Assembly (NCBI GenBank): GCA_902168105.1
Contig: CABHOY010000071.1
Span: 62,001 to 126,000 of the forward strand
Direction: 5' to 3'
DNA from: an uncultured Flavihumibacter sp.
Lineage (GTDB): Bacteria; Bacteroidota; Bacteroidia; Chitinophagales; Chitinophagaceae
Length of the DNA: 64,000 nucleotides
Below the pieces are notes generated by a model. It saw only the letters and a program-made list of their open reading frames with translations. It made no database searches and was not told where the DNA came from. Shown here piece by piece: positions 52,678-60,643 of this stretch (positions within the stretch are counted from its first letter, which is position 1; each line of letters begins with the position of its first letter). The position numbers and the translations under genes were made by a program.

Positions 52678-53367
52678 CTATAATGTTTCTCCGTTAATAT
52701 CCGTTGTCAGCACATCGCTCATATAATCGAAAAACGGCCGCATGTTCTTAAAGGTCTGATTCGCTTCTTTGAGGAAATCACCGCTCAGCACCAACTCATC
52801 CGGAAAATCCCTTCTGAGTAGAAATTGTTTGTAACGCAACAGGTCTATCGCCTCATGATCAGCCTCAAAACCTTTAGGAGCTGTCTTTAGCTGTTCCCCT
52901 TTAAGTTCCCCGAATGTCGTAACAAAAGATTTCGCTTTAAGGATCTTTCTCAGCGGTTCAGCATCAAATGCAATATCCTCTCTGACCCGCTTGAGATCTT
53001 CTGCAGCGGGCGCCCAGAAACCACCTGCAATGAAACTGTTACCCGGTTCAATATGAAAATAATACCCTCCCCGGCGGCGCTTTGTAGCACGTTTGAAGCT
53101 ACCGCTCCAATGTGTTTTATAAGGCGTTTTATCGTTAGAGAAGCGGGTATCCCTATAAATACGGAACAGGCTTTTCTTGCCCGACAGTGTCTCTATTTCG
53201 TCATGTGTATTAAGTGCCTGAAGTAATGCCTCTGCGAAGTTCTCTACAACAGCTAGTTCTGTCAGATAAGCATCCTTGTGAGCGTTGAACCATTCCCTAT
53301 TATTGTTCTTTCCCAGTTTATTCAAAAATTCAAAGCCTGATGAAAGTGATAATGCCTGCTTAGCCAT
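52678..53367 (-). CDS. DUF2461 family protein
   Basis: This 229-residue protein matches the DUF2461 pattern: FLNKLGKNNNREWFNAHKDA at the start, LFRIYRDTRFSNDKTPYKTH and RGGYYFHIEPGNSFIAGGFW in the middle, and RRDFPDELVLSGDF near the end. The function of DUF2461 is unknown. ATG 53367 follows an exact -7 element; the longer frame to 53559 would overlap the upstream gene's 3' end and lacks family residues. Confidence 0.88.
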   Translation of the reverse strand: MAKQALSLSSGFEFLNKLGKNNNREWFNAHKDAYLTELAVVENFAEALLQALNTHDEIETLSGKKSLFRIYRDTRFSNDKTPYKTHWSGSFKRATKRRRGGYYFHIEPGNSFIAGGFWAPAAEDLKRVREDIAFDAEPLRKILKAKSFVTTFGELKGEQLKTAPKGFEADHEAIDLLRYKQFLLRRDFPDELVLSGDFLKEANQTFKNMRPFFDYMSDVLTTDINGETL

Positions 53368-53390
53368 AATATCCCGTTTAAATAACCCGG

Positions 53391-53398
53391 CAAAGATA
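53391..53398 (-). promoter_or_regulatory. TAnnTTTG -7 element of the DUF2461 gene
   Basis: The reverse strand reads TATCTTTG, an exact match, 23 bases before ATG 53367. It supports this start over the longer frame. Confidence 0.6.
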
Positions 53399-53479
53399 CT
53401 ACATAACAACAATTCATCGTGGAACCGTACAATCGCGTCGGCAGCAAAGAGCCTACCCAGACCTATCTGCCGGAAAAAC

Positions 53480-53508
53480 AAAAGAGACCCCGGTATGGTG
53501 TCTCTTTT
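53480..53508 (-). terminator. Terminator of the 53532 gene
   Basis: AAAAGAGAC pairs with GTCTCTTTT around an eleven-base partly paired loop, 24 bases past the stop codon; the stem itself supplies the T-run. Confidence 0.8.
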
Positions 53509-53531
53509 GCAAGGCTGTAACCTGATATTAT

Positions 53532-54575
53532 TTATTTTATAAAATGGTGTATTAACCAATCGACGATCTCTTTGATCTTCTCATCAATTAATTCTTTAAC
53601 CGGATTAAAAGGAGTTCCATCAAAGAATTTCGGTGTTGATCCCGGACCAGTGGGACTTTTATGTTCTACATCAATGGATTCACGCCACCTTTCCGCATGT
53701 GTTTTCCATTCTTCCGTATTGACCAATCCGGGTTCTTTAAACCAGACGTTCCATGACAACAGGTTACCCGTCTGCAACATGTTGCCGGAACTAAGATTGA
53801 AAAGCTCCATGACAAGCCTGTTAAAATCATCAACAATACCATTACTCGTATTTTGGATCGGTCCGATCTGCACCTCTACATTTCCAACACCCCATGCTTC
53901 CGGATGCTTTGCAAATTCAGGGCTTTTGAATAACGTAGATTCACCTCTCCGTACCGGGAAGATAGGTTGCCCCGGGTTCTGATACTCATGCGTCGTAACC
54001 CTGATAGCATTTGCTTTACTCGAGGGAAAAGGCAACCCGTTCTTGCTGAATATGGCCCATAATATTTTCCCTAAGGTGCTTTGGTTTGCACTGGGACTAA
54101 ACCAGATCTTACCTTCAACGGTCATATCAGCGGCAAGATTATATTCCCTGTTAGGCTCGTCCACCCATCCTCTTTGCCCGGTAACGGTAACCTCTACATT
54201 CAGCGTGCCCATGTCAGGAATATAGGTGCCTTGCTGTGGACATATGATAGAATATACCCTTCCAAAATCATCATACCCGATCCTGGAAATGTAAGGAGAG
54301 AACATCACAAAGCAACGCTTGGGATCTTTTTTCCCCATTTCAGTTTCCCAGCTGAATTCTGGCCATTCCACTCCCTGCTGGCGCTTTAACAGGTCAATGT
54401 TATCCATGTTGTCTAACATTGGTAACGAGGAAAGGTCTGGGTTTGGGTAAGCAAATTGGGGATTTGATTGAGCGAATCCACCTATCCATCCCGGTGGGAT
54501 CTGAACGTCTAAGGACGACTGTTGAGGGATCATGATTTTTTCTTTTTGTGTTATTGATTGAGGTTTATCCGTCAT
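53532..54575 (-). CDS. Hypothetical protein (347 aa)
   Basis: I do not recognise this protein. It has no signal peptide. The first 90 residues are proline and aspartate rich (QFAYPNPDLSSLPMLDNMDN), followed by a beta-rich domain (GTLNVEVTVTGQRGWV, MTVEGKIWFSP) and an amphipathic C-terminal helix (FNPVKELIDEKIKEIVDWLI). ATG 54575 or ATG 54533 (MIPQQSSLDV) could be the start. It stands alone with its own terminator. A surface or toxin-like role is possible but unsupported. Confidence 0.65.
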   Translation of the reverse strand: MTDKPQSITQKEKIMIPQQSSLDVQIPPGWIGGFAQSNPQFAYPNPDLSSLPMLDNMDNIDLLKRQQGVEWPEFSWETEMGKKDPKRCFVMFSPYISRIGYDDFGRVYSIICPQQGTYIPDMGTLNVEVTVTGQRGWVDEPNREYNLAADMTVEGKIWFSPSANQSTLGKILWAIFSKNGLPFPSSKANAIRVTTHEYQNPGQPIFPVRRGESTLFKSPEFAKHPEAWGVGNVEVQIGPIQNTSNGIVDDFNRLVMELFNLSSGNMLQTGNLLSWNVWFKEPGLVNTEEWKTHAERWRESIDVEHKSPTGPGSTPKFFDGTPFNPVKELIDEKIKEIVDWLIHHFIK

Positions 54576-54711
54576 ATGACGAGTTGTGGAGCATACACAC
54601 TAAACTATTACAAATTAACCTGTTAATTGTTGAGAATTCCGTTCATTTATAACAAGCTTTAATACGATCCCTTTGAAAAGTTGTTGGGGAACAATGTTAG
54701 AAACAACAAAA

Positions 54712-54744
54712 AATCGAAGCTGCCTTTTAAATGCAGCTTCGATT
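54712..54744 (-). terminator. Terminator of the SDR/HbpS-like operon
   Basis: AATCGAAGCTGC pairs with GCAGCTTCGATT (12 bp, nine-base loop) 32 bases past the SDR stop; the reverse strand continues with TTTTTTG. Confidence 0.88.
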
Positions 54745-54775
54745 CAACTCATAGTTATTAAGAGTAAAAGGATCG

Positions 54776-55588
54776 TCAGATCTCATTCGCCCATGCCTTT
54801 GTCTGATTTTCCTTGAGCATATCCTCTACGAACTGAGGTACTACGTTCCTGAATTTACCGGTATCGGCAGGCACAATCTGGATCATGGCATCGATCATTT
54901 CCGTTGGGTCCAGTCTACCTTGCGGCGTACCCAGCAGGCTGTCAAAAATAGCTTTCATATCAGCCCGTCTGGTAACATTATGGCTGTCGTCGAGCCAGCG
55001 GAAAGGATTGTCGGCCATTGTTTCATTATAACCGGTCAGATAAGCACCAGGATTGATAGTCTGCACCTTGATATTGTAAACGCGTAACTCCTCATGCAGC
55101 GCTTCAGCAATAGCCTCCAGTGCATGTTTAGTCGCCACATATATACCATAACCGGGAGGTGTGAAAAGTCCTCCCATAGAAGATGTGAAAATGATCTTAC
55201 CGGGCCTCTTCTCATCAATGAACTTACGAACGAAGCGTTGTGTCAGATCTAACGCTGCAAATACGTTTGTTTCAAAGTTTTTCCTCACCAGGTCAATAGG
55301 GATCTCGAATGTCGGACCCGCTTCCCCGATACCGGCGTTATTCAATAAAATATCAATATCCCAGGTAAGCGCATATTTAACATCATATGCATCCAGGATG
55401 TCAAGTCGTTCTACCCGGAGATTGTCCTGTAGCCCCAGCTCTTCAGCTTTTCTGCGAAGCGCTGTTACCTGGGGTGAGATCTGTACGCCGGCAATCACTT
55501 TGTGACCAAGTTTTGCCAATCCAATAGCGGTGCCTTCACCAAAACCGGAGCCCGCACCGGTGATCAGAATTCTTTTTTTGTCTGTCAT
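54776..55588 (-). CDS. SDR oxidoreductase
   Basis: This 270-residue SDR has TGAGSGFG (10-17), NNAG (83-86), a serine in FTSS (136-137) and YVATK (Y150, K154). The GSGFG cofactor loop and the INPGAYLTGYNE segment bring it closest in this window to the SDR at 1122. It follows the HbpS-like gene by 32 bases and both are probably driven from the divergent region shared with the AraC gene at 56285. The substrate is unknown. Confidence 0.9.
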   Translation of the reverse strand: MTDKKRILITGAGSGFGEGTAIGLAKLGHKVIAGVQISPQVTALRRKAEELGLQDNLRVERLDILDAYDVKYALTWDIDILLNNAGIGEAGPTFEIPIDLVRKNFETNVFAALDLTQRFVRKFIDEKRPGKIIFTSSMGGLFTPPGYGIYVATKHALEAIAEALHEELRVYNIKVQTINPGAYLTGYNETMADNPFRWLDDSHNVTRRADMKAIFDSLLGTPQGRLDPTEMIDAMIQIVPADTGKFRNVVPQFVEDMLKENQTKAWANEI

Positions 55589-55620
55589 TGTCTTTTATTT
55601 TTGGGATGATAGAATGACGT

Positions 55621-56013
55621 TTATAGCGCCGCTGCCTGAGAAGCGATTAAAAAATCCTGTGGAACAGCACCTCCTGACACACCGATAAATCCAATTATTT
55701 CGCCCGCACTCCTGATAGGTAATCCTCCCGCAAACCCTACCAGTCCACCGTTTGTATTTGTGATACCATAGGCGCCGGCTTCAGGTTTCAGATATTCTCC
55801 TACCTGTTCACTGTTAATACCAAACAACATGGAAGTTTTAGCTTTCCCTATCGCTATATCAAGTGAGCCGATTGGTGCACCATCCATTCGTTCCAGTGCT
55901 TTGAGATGGCCGCCTGTATCGAGAATAGCAATATTCACAGGGACCTTTATTTCGTTGGCTTTACTGCGCGCAAGCCCGATGGCCGCACTGGCCTGTTGGG
56001 AATTGATGTTCAT
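55621..56013 (-). CDS. GlcG/HbpS family protein
   Basis: This 130-residue protein is of the PF03928 family: VPVNIAILDTGGHLKALERM, GSLDIAIGKAKTSMLF and the glycine-rich VGFAGGLPIRSAGEIIGFIG followed by VSGGA. Members include the haem-binding, redox-sensing HbpS of Streptomyces and GlcG of glycolate operons. It would be cytoplasmic, as no signal is present. Haem or oxidant sensing in partnership with the adjacent AraC/SDR pair is a guess from context. Confidence 0.88.
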   Translation of the reverse strand: MNINSQQASAAIGLARSKANEIKVPVNIAILDTGGHLKALERMDGAPIGSLDIAIGKAKTSMLFGINSEQVGEYLKPEAGAYGITNTNGGLVGFAGGLPIRSAGEIIGFIGVSGGAVPQDFLIASQAAAL

Positions 56014-56138
56014 AGCGGATACGTTTTTTCTTTGCTAAAGTTCTTCAAAGACAATAGCACAGCTGCTACACTTTTCACACTTAGAACTGTACTTTTCAAA
56101 GCATCTCAGTGGTGATATCGCGATATTTCACAATTATT

Positions 56139-56155
56139 ATTTCAATTGTTGAAAT
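56139..56155. promoter_or_regulatory. Operator-like palindrome in the divergent AraC/HbpS region
   Basis: ATTTCAATTGTTGAAAT has seven-base perfect arms. Around it lie further related half-sites (TTTCACAATT, ACAATTGTAAA). It sits centrally in the 271-base divergent gap, 126 bases upstream of the HbpS-like gene and 130 upstream of the AraC gene, and could serve either. Confidence 0.4.
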
Positions 56156-56284
56156 ATGAACAATCCACAATTGTAAATTCCCCACAAACAAATAAATACC
56201 AATCAGTTATACACTGGTACAATATTACTGTAGCTATCACTGCACCTAAGACATTGTTTTCAGTAATCCATTAATCCCTTTTTC

Positions 56285-57259
56285 ATGCAACACATCATAC
56301 CATTATTCAGAACTGCAAGGCAACTATACAGTTCACTTAATATCGATATCCATCCTGCGCACCTGGCAGATGATTGCTGCATTTACGACCTGGCTGACCT
56401 TATTTGCAAAGAAGCCATTGTTTCCCCCATCCATCGTACCGGGTTTTATTCTTTTCTCTTCGTGAAAAATGCATTGGGTAGATACCAGGTGAATCAATAT
56501 GCCATCACCTTACGGCCGGGCTCTATCTGTTTAGGCAATCCCGGAGATATCATTCACTTTAACTTTAAAGAAGTAAAGGAACTGTACCTGCTTACCCTGA
56601 ATGATACTTTCATAAAAGAAAACATGCATATATCGATCATGCAGGAGTTCCCTTTTCTTCAGGCAGATGCAGCCCTGCCAATCATCCTGAATAAAGAAGA
56701 TTTCGCCGATCTGGAACAGGTATATCAACAGGTGAAAACAATGCAGGGTACACATTCCCCACTGCATAAAAAGAAGATCGGATGTTTGCTATTACTCATC
56801 CTTTTAAAGATCAAAGAAAAGCTCTTTTACAAACCAGACGTCAGCCAGGGGCGGCAAACAGATATTCTCAGAAGTTTTAAACAAATGCTGCAGCAACATT
56901 ATCTTGATCTCTATAATGGGCAGATCAACAGACCATATACAGCATGTGAATATGCAGCAGCACTTGGATTACACCCCAATTACCTGAACCATGTGGTCAG
57001 AAAGCAAACCGGTAAACCAGTAAGTAAATGGATCATTGACAAAACTATCGTAGAGTCAAAATTCCTGCTTGACCATTCATGTCTGTCCATAAAGGAGATC
57101 GCGTACAGGATGGGATTTGCAGAGGCAAGTTATTTTAGCCGTTATTTCAAAAAGTATGCACGGATGACGGCTGTAGAATACAGGCGAAAATCCGGTTTTA
57201 ATAATTCAGATGCCGATCAGATAAGCACACATATCAAGGCACAAACCCTGACCATATGA
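56285..57259 (+). CDS. AraC-family transcriptional regulator
   Basis: This 324-residue paralogue of the regulator at 50098 shares FYSFLFVKxxxGRY, the sensor motif IKENMHISIMQEFPFL and the HTH wording (LGLHPNYLNHVVRKQTGKPV, SKWIIDKTIVESKFLL, IKEIAYRMGFAEASYFSRYF). It is divergent from the HbpS-like/SDR operon, which it probably controls. Its last four bases (ATGA) overlap the start of the next gene, so regulator and DUF2490 protein are translationally coupled. Confidence 0.92.
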   Translation: MQHIIPLFRTARQLYSSLNIDIHPAHLADDCCIYDLADLICKEAIVSPIHRTGFYSFLFVKNALGRYQVNQYAITLRPGSICLGNPGDIIHFNFKEVKELYLLTLNDTFIKENMHISIMQEFPFLQADAALPIILNKEDFADLEQVYQQVKTMQGTHSPLHKKKIGCLLLLILLKIKEKLFYKPDVSQGRQTDILRSFKQMLQQHYLDLYNGQINRPYTACEYAAALGLHPNYLNHVVRKQTGKPVSKWIIDKTIVESKFLLDHSCLSIKEIAYRMGFAEASYFSRYFKKYARMTAVEYRRKSGFNNSDADQISTHIKAQTLTI

Positions 57260-57909
57260 AAGGTGCCTTACTACGTATTTTTTTCCTGTTCTTTTCAATT
57301 ACCAATACATATATGCTACGGGCGCAAACCAACAGGGGCGATGTTGCCGCATGGTTGTTACCGGGCGTATCATGGCAACCTTCTTCAACATTCAGATTGC
57401 TCGGCCAACCTGGCTACAACCGTTATTATAGGGCAGGTCTTGGTTACGTACAGGGATTCATAACAATACATAAAAACATTGTATTAAATCCCGGGTATAT
57501 GTACTATATCCGTAAAACGGATAAAGGATCGCATCAGCACAGTCACTTCTTCATGATTGCGGTGACGCCACAAATACAATTCGGCTGCTTCCTGCTGGAT
57601 GATAGAAATATGTTGTGGATCAGGACCGGTACTGACATCGAGCCTTTGTATTATTATCGTAATCGGATCAGGCTTGTCAAGTCATTTCGTTTTGCAGATA
57701 GGAAAGCTAAACTATATGGATACAACGAGGCCTTCCGGCTCTTGAACAATGGCACCTGGACACGCAACAGGATCGCCGGGGGAGCCAGCTATGATGTTCT
57801 TCCTCACGCAAATGTAGACATCACCTACATACGTCAATGGGATCGCACCGGCGGATGGTTGCACTTGTTTTTTATTATGGCCACATGGAAGCTCCCATCA
57901 GGAAAGTGA
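57256..57909 (+). CDS. DUF2490-like outer-membrane beta-barrel protein
   Basis: This 217-residue protein has a signal peptide (MKGALLRIFFLFFSITNTYMLRAQ) and alternating amphipathic strands rich in Tyr, Arg and Gly (YNRYYRAGLGYVQGFITIHK, LNPGYMYYIRKTDKG, YGYNEAFRLLNNG, RIAGGASYDVLPHANVDITY). This fits DUF2490 small barrels. The C-terminal ATWKLPSGK lacks a terminal aromatic. It overlaps the AraC gene by four bases. Confidence 0.75.
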   Translation: MKGALLRIFFLFFSITNTYMLRAQTNRGDVAAWLLPGVSWQPSSTFRLLGQPGYNRYYRAGLGYVQGFITIHKNIVLNPGYMYYIRKTDKGSHQHSHFFMIAVTPQIQFGCFLLDDRNMLWIRTGTDIEPLYYYRNRIRLVKSFRFADRKAKLYGYNEAFRLLNNGTWTRNRIAGGASYDVLPHANVDITYIRQWDRTGGWLHLFFIMATWKLPSGK

Positions 57910-57997
57910 AATTCCCCCGATTGCAACTTTTAGCCGTTTTAAAAAGTGTCGACGCCACACTTTTTATTATCTGAAACAATGTTACCTAAAGACATCA

Positions 57998-58500
57998 ATG
58001 TTGTCTGTCATGCTGCTTGGTACGTGCATCGTACGTGGCAATACTGAACCTGCCGTTGCAAAGGATCAGTCATTGCAGATGCAGAAAGAAATCGAACGAA
58101 GTGAATACTTCATCAACAAACAAAACAATAGTAGTATTTACCAGAGCCCTAACCGCAAAAAAGGTTTGAGTGCAGCTTACTCTGCCAACGAAATGAGTAT
58201 TACTTCGCAGGGGCAGCAACAACACTGGTCTTTTAACCTTACCGTTAAAGGAGTATCTTCCAATGGCAGATCAGTTTACAAACCTGTTGATCAACCGTTG
58301 GTAAACATGTATGAAACACGATACGATTCAACCACAACAATCAGTTTACGGTTGAATACATCAACAACGAACAGGGTATCCGCCAGAACTTTATCATTCA
58401 GCAGCCCAAAACAAATGTTCAACAATTAACGGTACAACTGCAACCAGAAGAAGGATGGCAGGTATCCAAAGGTAGTGCCACAAGCCTAACGTTAAAAAAG
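57998..58500 (+). pseudogene. N-terminal remnant of a large secreted DUF7948-type protein, frameshifted
   Basis: The first frame (ATG 57998) reads QKEIERSEYFINKQ, SIYQSPNRKKGLSAAYSANE and QHWSFNLTVKGVS, as in the start of long Bacteroidota secreted proteins with the DUF7948 domain. Near 58337 the family sequence moves to another frame and continues NQFTVEYINNEQGIRQNFII, QQPKTNVQQLTVQLQPEEGW, TSLTLKK. It then ends abruptly near 58500 where unrelated sequence begins. Hence there is one frameshift and a 3' truncation; most of a protein expected to be over 1000 residues is lost. Confidence 0.75.
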
Positions 58501-58908
58501 AAGCGCAATCAATTCAAAGATGATTTCTTCATCCTTGATATATTGGTTAAGGAATTCACTGAAGGCGGTTCGATCATCCTTGTGCAACTTCTTCAACTTC
58601 TTAATTTCCCTCATGGGTAAGTGGCATAACTTATTATCAAGATCATGCGGCACCCGTGGATCATAAGCGCGTGGATTCCATCGGTAATTATAGGGGATAT
58701 TGCCCATCAGGCCGATTGAAAGTCTCGTATTAAAACAATTGTTCAGAGCAAAAGACTTGATTTCATGTAAAAGAAAGTTCTGTATTTCTTCCTTGCCCCT
58801 TTGGTTATGTTCCTGATAAAAATAATAAATGGGCTTTAACTCGTATATGTCTTTTAAGTCATTACCTTTTGAATATCTTCTAACTTGGCTTTGATGATCG
58901 AATCTTTT
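58492..58908 (-). pseudogene. Unrecognised open frame truncated at both ends
   Basis: The reverse strand is open for 138 codons: RFDHQSQVRRYSKGNDLKDI, ELKPIYYFYQEHNQRGKEEI, LSIGLMGNIPYNYRWNPRAY, then KKLKKLHKDDRTAFSEFLNQ. A stop lies at 58909-58911 and the only internal ATG is at 58707. Codon use looks coding and the frame runs into the joint with the DUF7948 remnant, where it stops. I read it as the 3' part of a gene cut by rearrangement. The family is unknown to me. The stretch 58909-59026 shows nothing else. Confidence 0.5.
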
Positions 58909-59026
58909 TTAATTAGCCGTTTTTAAATCACCACAGGGCATTCACTACACCTAAAAAACTCTCGAATTCAAGAACCGGCAACGAAAGCCGAAGGTTATAT
59001 TCACTTCTCTGTTAATTTTTCAGCTA

Positions 59027-60019
59027 CTATTTCGTGATCATACCCGATAGGATGTACTTATCTATAATATATACGGTAATTGGCTTCAGCTGACGTCCAA
59101 AAATCACTGGATGCTCTCCACCAGATGTATAGTATTCCAATTTCCCACCAATCTTAGAATACCAAACCCTGCCTATGGCCTTATAGGTTATAGTGTCCGG
59201 TCTGGTTAGTTTCCTGAAATTTTTCAACCTTATTGTATCCAATGCTATGACCATCGCATTAGGTACTTTCTGGTCACAGGCTATGGCTTCGTAATGATCT
59301 TCATGCCAATACATGCAGTTGCCACCAGGAGCCGCCGTCCGATTCCACCACCACATACTACCTGTTCCTAGTGCCAGCGACAACATGATCGCAACAGTCA
59401 GCCTTTTCGTGGATTTCACCTTTAACTTTTTTTGTTCACCGGTTTCCGCAGTTATAACTCCCGCACTTTCTTTTCCCTTTAAGCTTTCAATCTCAGTAAG
59501 AATTATCGGATTTCCAGGAATTACGGGTTCCAGATCTGGTTTATCGCTTCCAGCCGCAGGCGGATTGGCCGGATCATCTGAGGCTGTCAGCAGCTCTCTC
59601 GTTGCCGGACCAATGCCATTCGGCGCTGGTTCTTCATTTATATCGTCATCGTTGGAATAACTTTTCCCTATTTCCCATGGCCTGCCAGAAAAGTCAATCA
59701 GCCACGCCAAGAGTTCGATATTTTTCCTATCTGTATTTTCAGACTTCCCTTTCAGATAATTCACCAACGGCTTAAACTTATCCGTTTCGCATCGCTCCAG
59801 GAGAACATAACAACTTTTCGATTCATTCAAATCTCCACAGAAATCCCTGATAACCCTTTCATCCCGCCTCGTTAAAGCCTGGGTGCATCTCTTCGTGCAT
59901 TCCTCTTTGAGCCTGGCGGGTGCTGGCTCCACTAAGCCGTGTGGTAACTCGTTGTTTACCTTCTTTCGTTCATACGCCCGCATGACCAGTTGCTGGTAGT
60001 CAATAAAAAGTGTCGCCAT
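59027..60019 (-). CDS. Single-span membrane protein of a Bacteroidota-restricted family (330 aa)
   Basis: The N-terminal 115 residues are helical and charged with several cysteines (CTKRCTQALTRR, DFCGD, CYVLLERC). A Pro/Asp-rich linker follows (about 120-180), then one membrane span (RLTVAIMLSLALGTGSMWWW, about 210-228) and a C-terminal domain with GGNCMYWHEDHYEAIACDQK. From memory the CMYWxxDHYxxxxC motif is shared by many Bacteroidota membrane proteins, often in accessory regions; no function is known. Its upstream region carries five direct repeats, so it may be under unusual control. Confidence 0.7.
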   Translation of the reverse strand: MATLFIDYQQLVMRAYERKKVNNELPHGLVEPAPARLKEECTKRCTQALTRRDERVIRDFCGDLNESKSCYVLLERCETDKFKPLVNYLKGKSENTDRKNIELLAWLIDFSGRPWEIGKSYSNDDDINEEPAPNGIGPATRELLTASDDPANPPAAGSDKPDLEPVIPGNPIILTEIESLKGKESAGVITAETGEQKKLKVKSTKRLTVAIMLSLALGTGSMWWWNRTAAPGGNCMYWHEDHYEAIACDQKVPNAMVIALDTIRLKNFRKLTRPDTITYKAIGRVWYSKIGGKLEYYTSGGEHPVIFGRQLKPITVYIIDKYILSGMITK

Positions 60020-60043
60020 AAATGAAATTATAGAACTGAATAA

Positions 60044-60111
60044 TCGGAATTAAACCCGCATTCCCGGAATTAAAAGTGGAATACAAGGAATTATCGGAAT
60101 TATCGGAATCA
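60044..60111. repeat. Array of five 9-bp direct repeats (TCGGAATTA)
   Basis: Copies start at 60044 (TCGGAATTA), 60064 (CCGGAATTA), 60085 (AAGGAATTA), 60094 (TCGGAATTA) and 60103 (TCGGAATCA). Spacing is 20, 21, 9 and 9 bases. The array lies 25 to 92 bases upstream of the minus-strand membrane protein start and at the 3' end of the 83-residue frame. It looks like repeated sites for a regulator; replication iterons are less likely on a chromosome. Confidence 0.7.
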
Positions 60112-60360
60112 ATTAAAAACCAACCACTTACCACACCCTATCTTCGTTTCGCAATCAGGTAATGCCTCCATTGCTAAGAGGCACTCTGTACAGACTGATT
60201 CGCACCGGGCAAAGAAAGCGGAAGCCGGTAACCGGCTTGGGAAGCGATTATCAGCTTCCGCGATCCACGCCCATACTTCCCTAAAAGACAAGAAGCGCTT
60301 CTCCACTAACTCAAAACTCCGCTGCCGGCTGCCCGGCATCCGGCAGCTTATTTCCATCAA
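60109..60360 (-). CDS. Putative small Cys-containing protein (83 aa)
   Basis: The frame encodes SFELVEKRFLSFREVWAWIA, RFPSRLPASAFFARCESVCT and ECLLAMEALPDCETKIGCGK. Five cysteines in the second half could bind a metal. It is upstream of, and on the same strand as, the CMYW-motif protein gene, from which it is separated by the direct-repeat array. The DNA here is GC-richer than its surroundings and full of hairpins, so the frame could be a by-product of structured DNA. I lean towards a real gene but cannot show it. Confidence 0.45.
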   Translation of the reverse strand: MMEISCRMPGSRQRSFELVEKRFLSFREVWAWIAEADNRFPSRLPASAFFARCESVCTECLLAMEALPDCETKIGCGKWLVFN

Positions 60361-60377
60361 CTAAAAAAACTAAAACA

Positions 60378-60533
60378 ATGTTTAGCATCATATTAGGCTT
60401 TCTTTTGTCATTCCTGAGCCCAGCTCATTCTAGTAACTGTAATAATAACAATAGTGAGCAGGTCACTACTCTCGGGGATCCCGGTGGAGATACCGGTGGC
60501 GAAACCGGAACAATTCCTCCAAGAAAACCCTGA
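60378..60533 (+). CDS. Small secreted peptide (51 aa), candidate signal
   Basis: ATG 60378 opens a 51-codon frame. A hydrophobic Sec-type leader (MFSIILGFLLSFLSPAHSS) has likely cleavage after AHS. The roughly 32-residue mature part has NCNNNNSEQ, a Gly/Asp/Thr run (GDPGGDTGGETG) and a basic proline tail (TIPPRKP). It carries its own terminator ten bases later. The next genes on the same strand are an exported TPR histidine kinase and its response regulator. The arrangement suggests a precursor of a peptide signal sensed by the kinase, but the peptide may simply be a structural or orphan product. Confidence 0.6.
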   Translation: MFSIILGFLLSFLSPAHSSNCNNNNSEQVTTLGDPGGDTGGETGTIPPRKP

Positions 60534-60543
60534 CGTATAATCT

Positions 60544-60578
60544 AAGTGAGGTAAGAAGGCTCTTGCCTCACTTTTTTT
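60544..60578 (+). terminator. Intrinsic terminator after the secreted peptide gene
   Basis: AAGTGAGGTAAGA pairs with TCTTGCCTCACTT (one T-G pair) around AGGC, followed by a run of five further T. It would separate the peptide mRNA from the kinase gene 66 bases on. Confidence 0.92.
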
Positions 60579-60643
60579 GGTGTCCATCAATAATAATTCT
60601 TCGAAATTGAGGAATTCAATACTTTTAAGAGAAATATCCCTCA

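Noticed and set aside
60044..60111. Plasmid-type replication iterons or a CRISPR array
   Set aside because: Units are only nine bases, spacing is irregular, there are no unique spacers, and no replication initiator or Cas gene is present.
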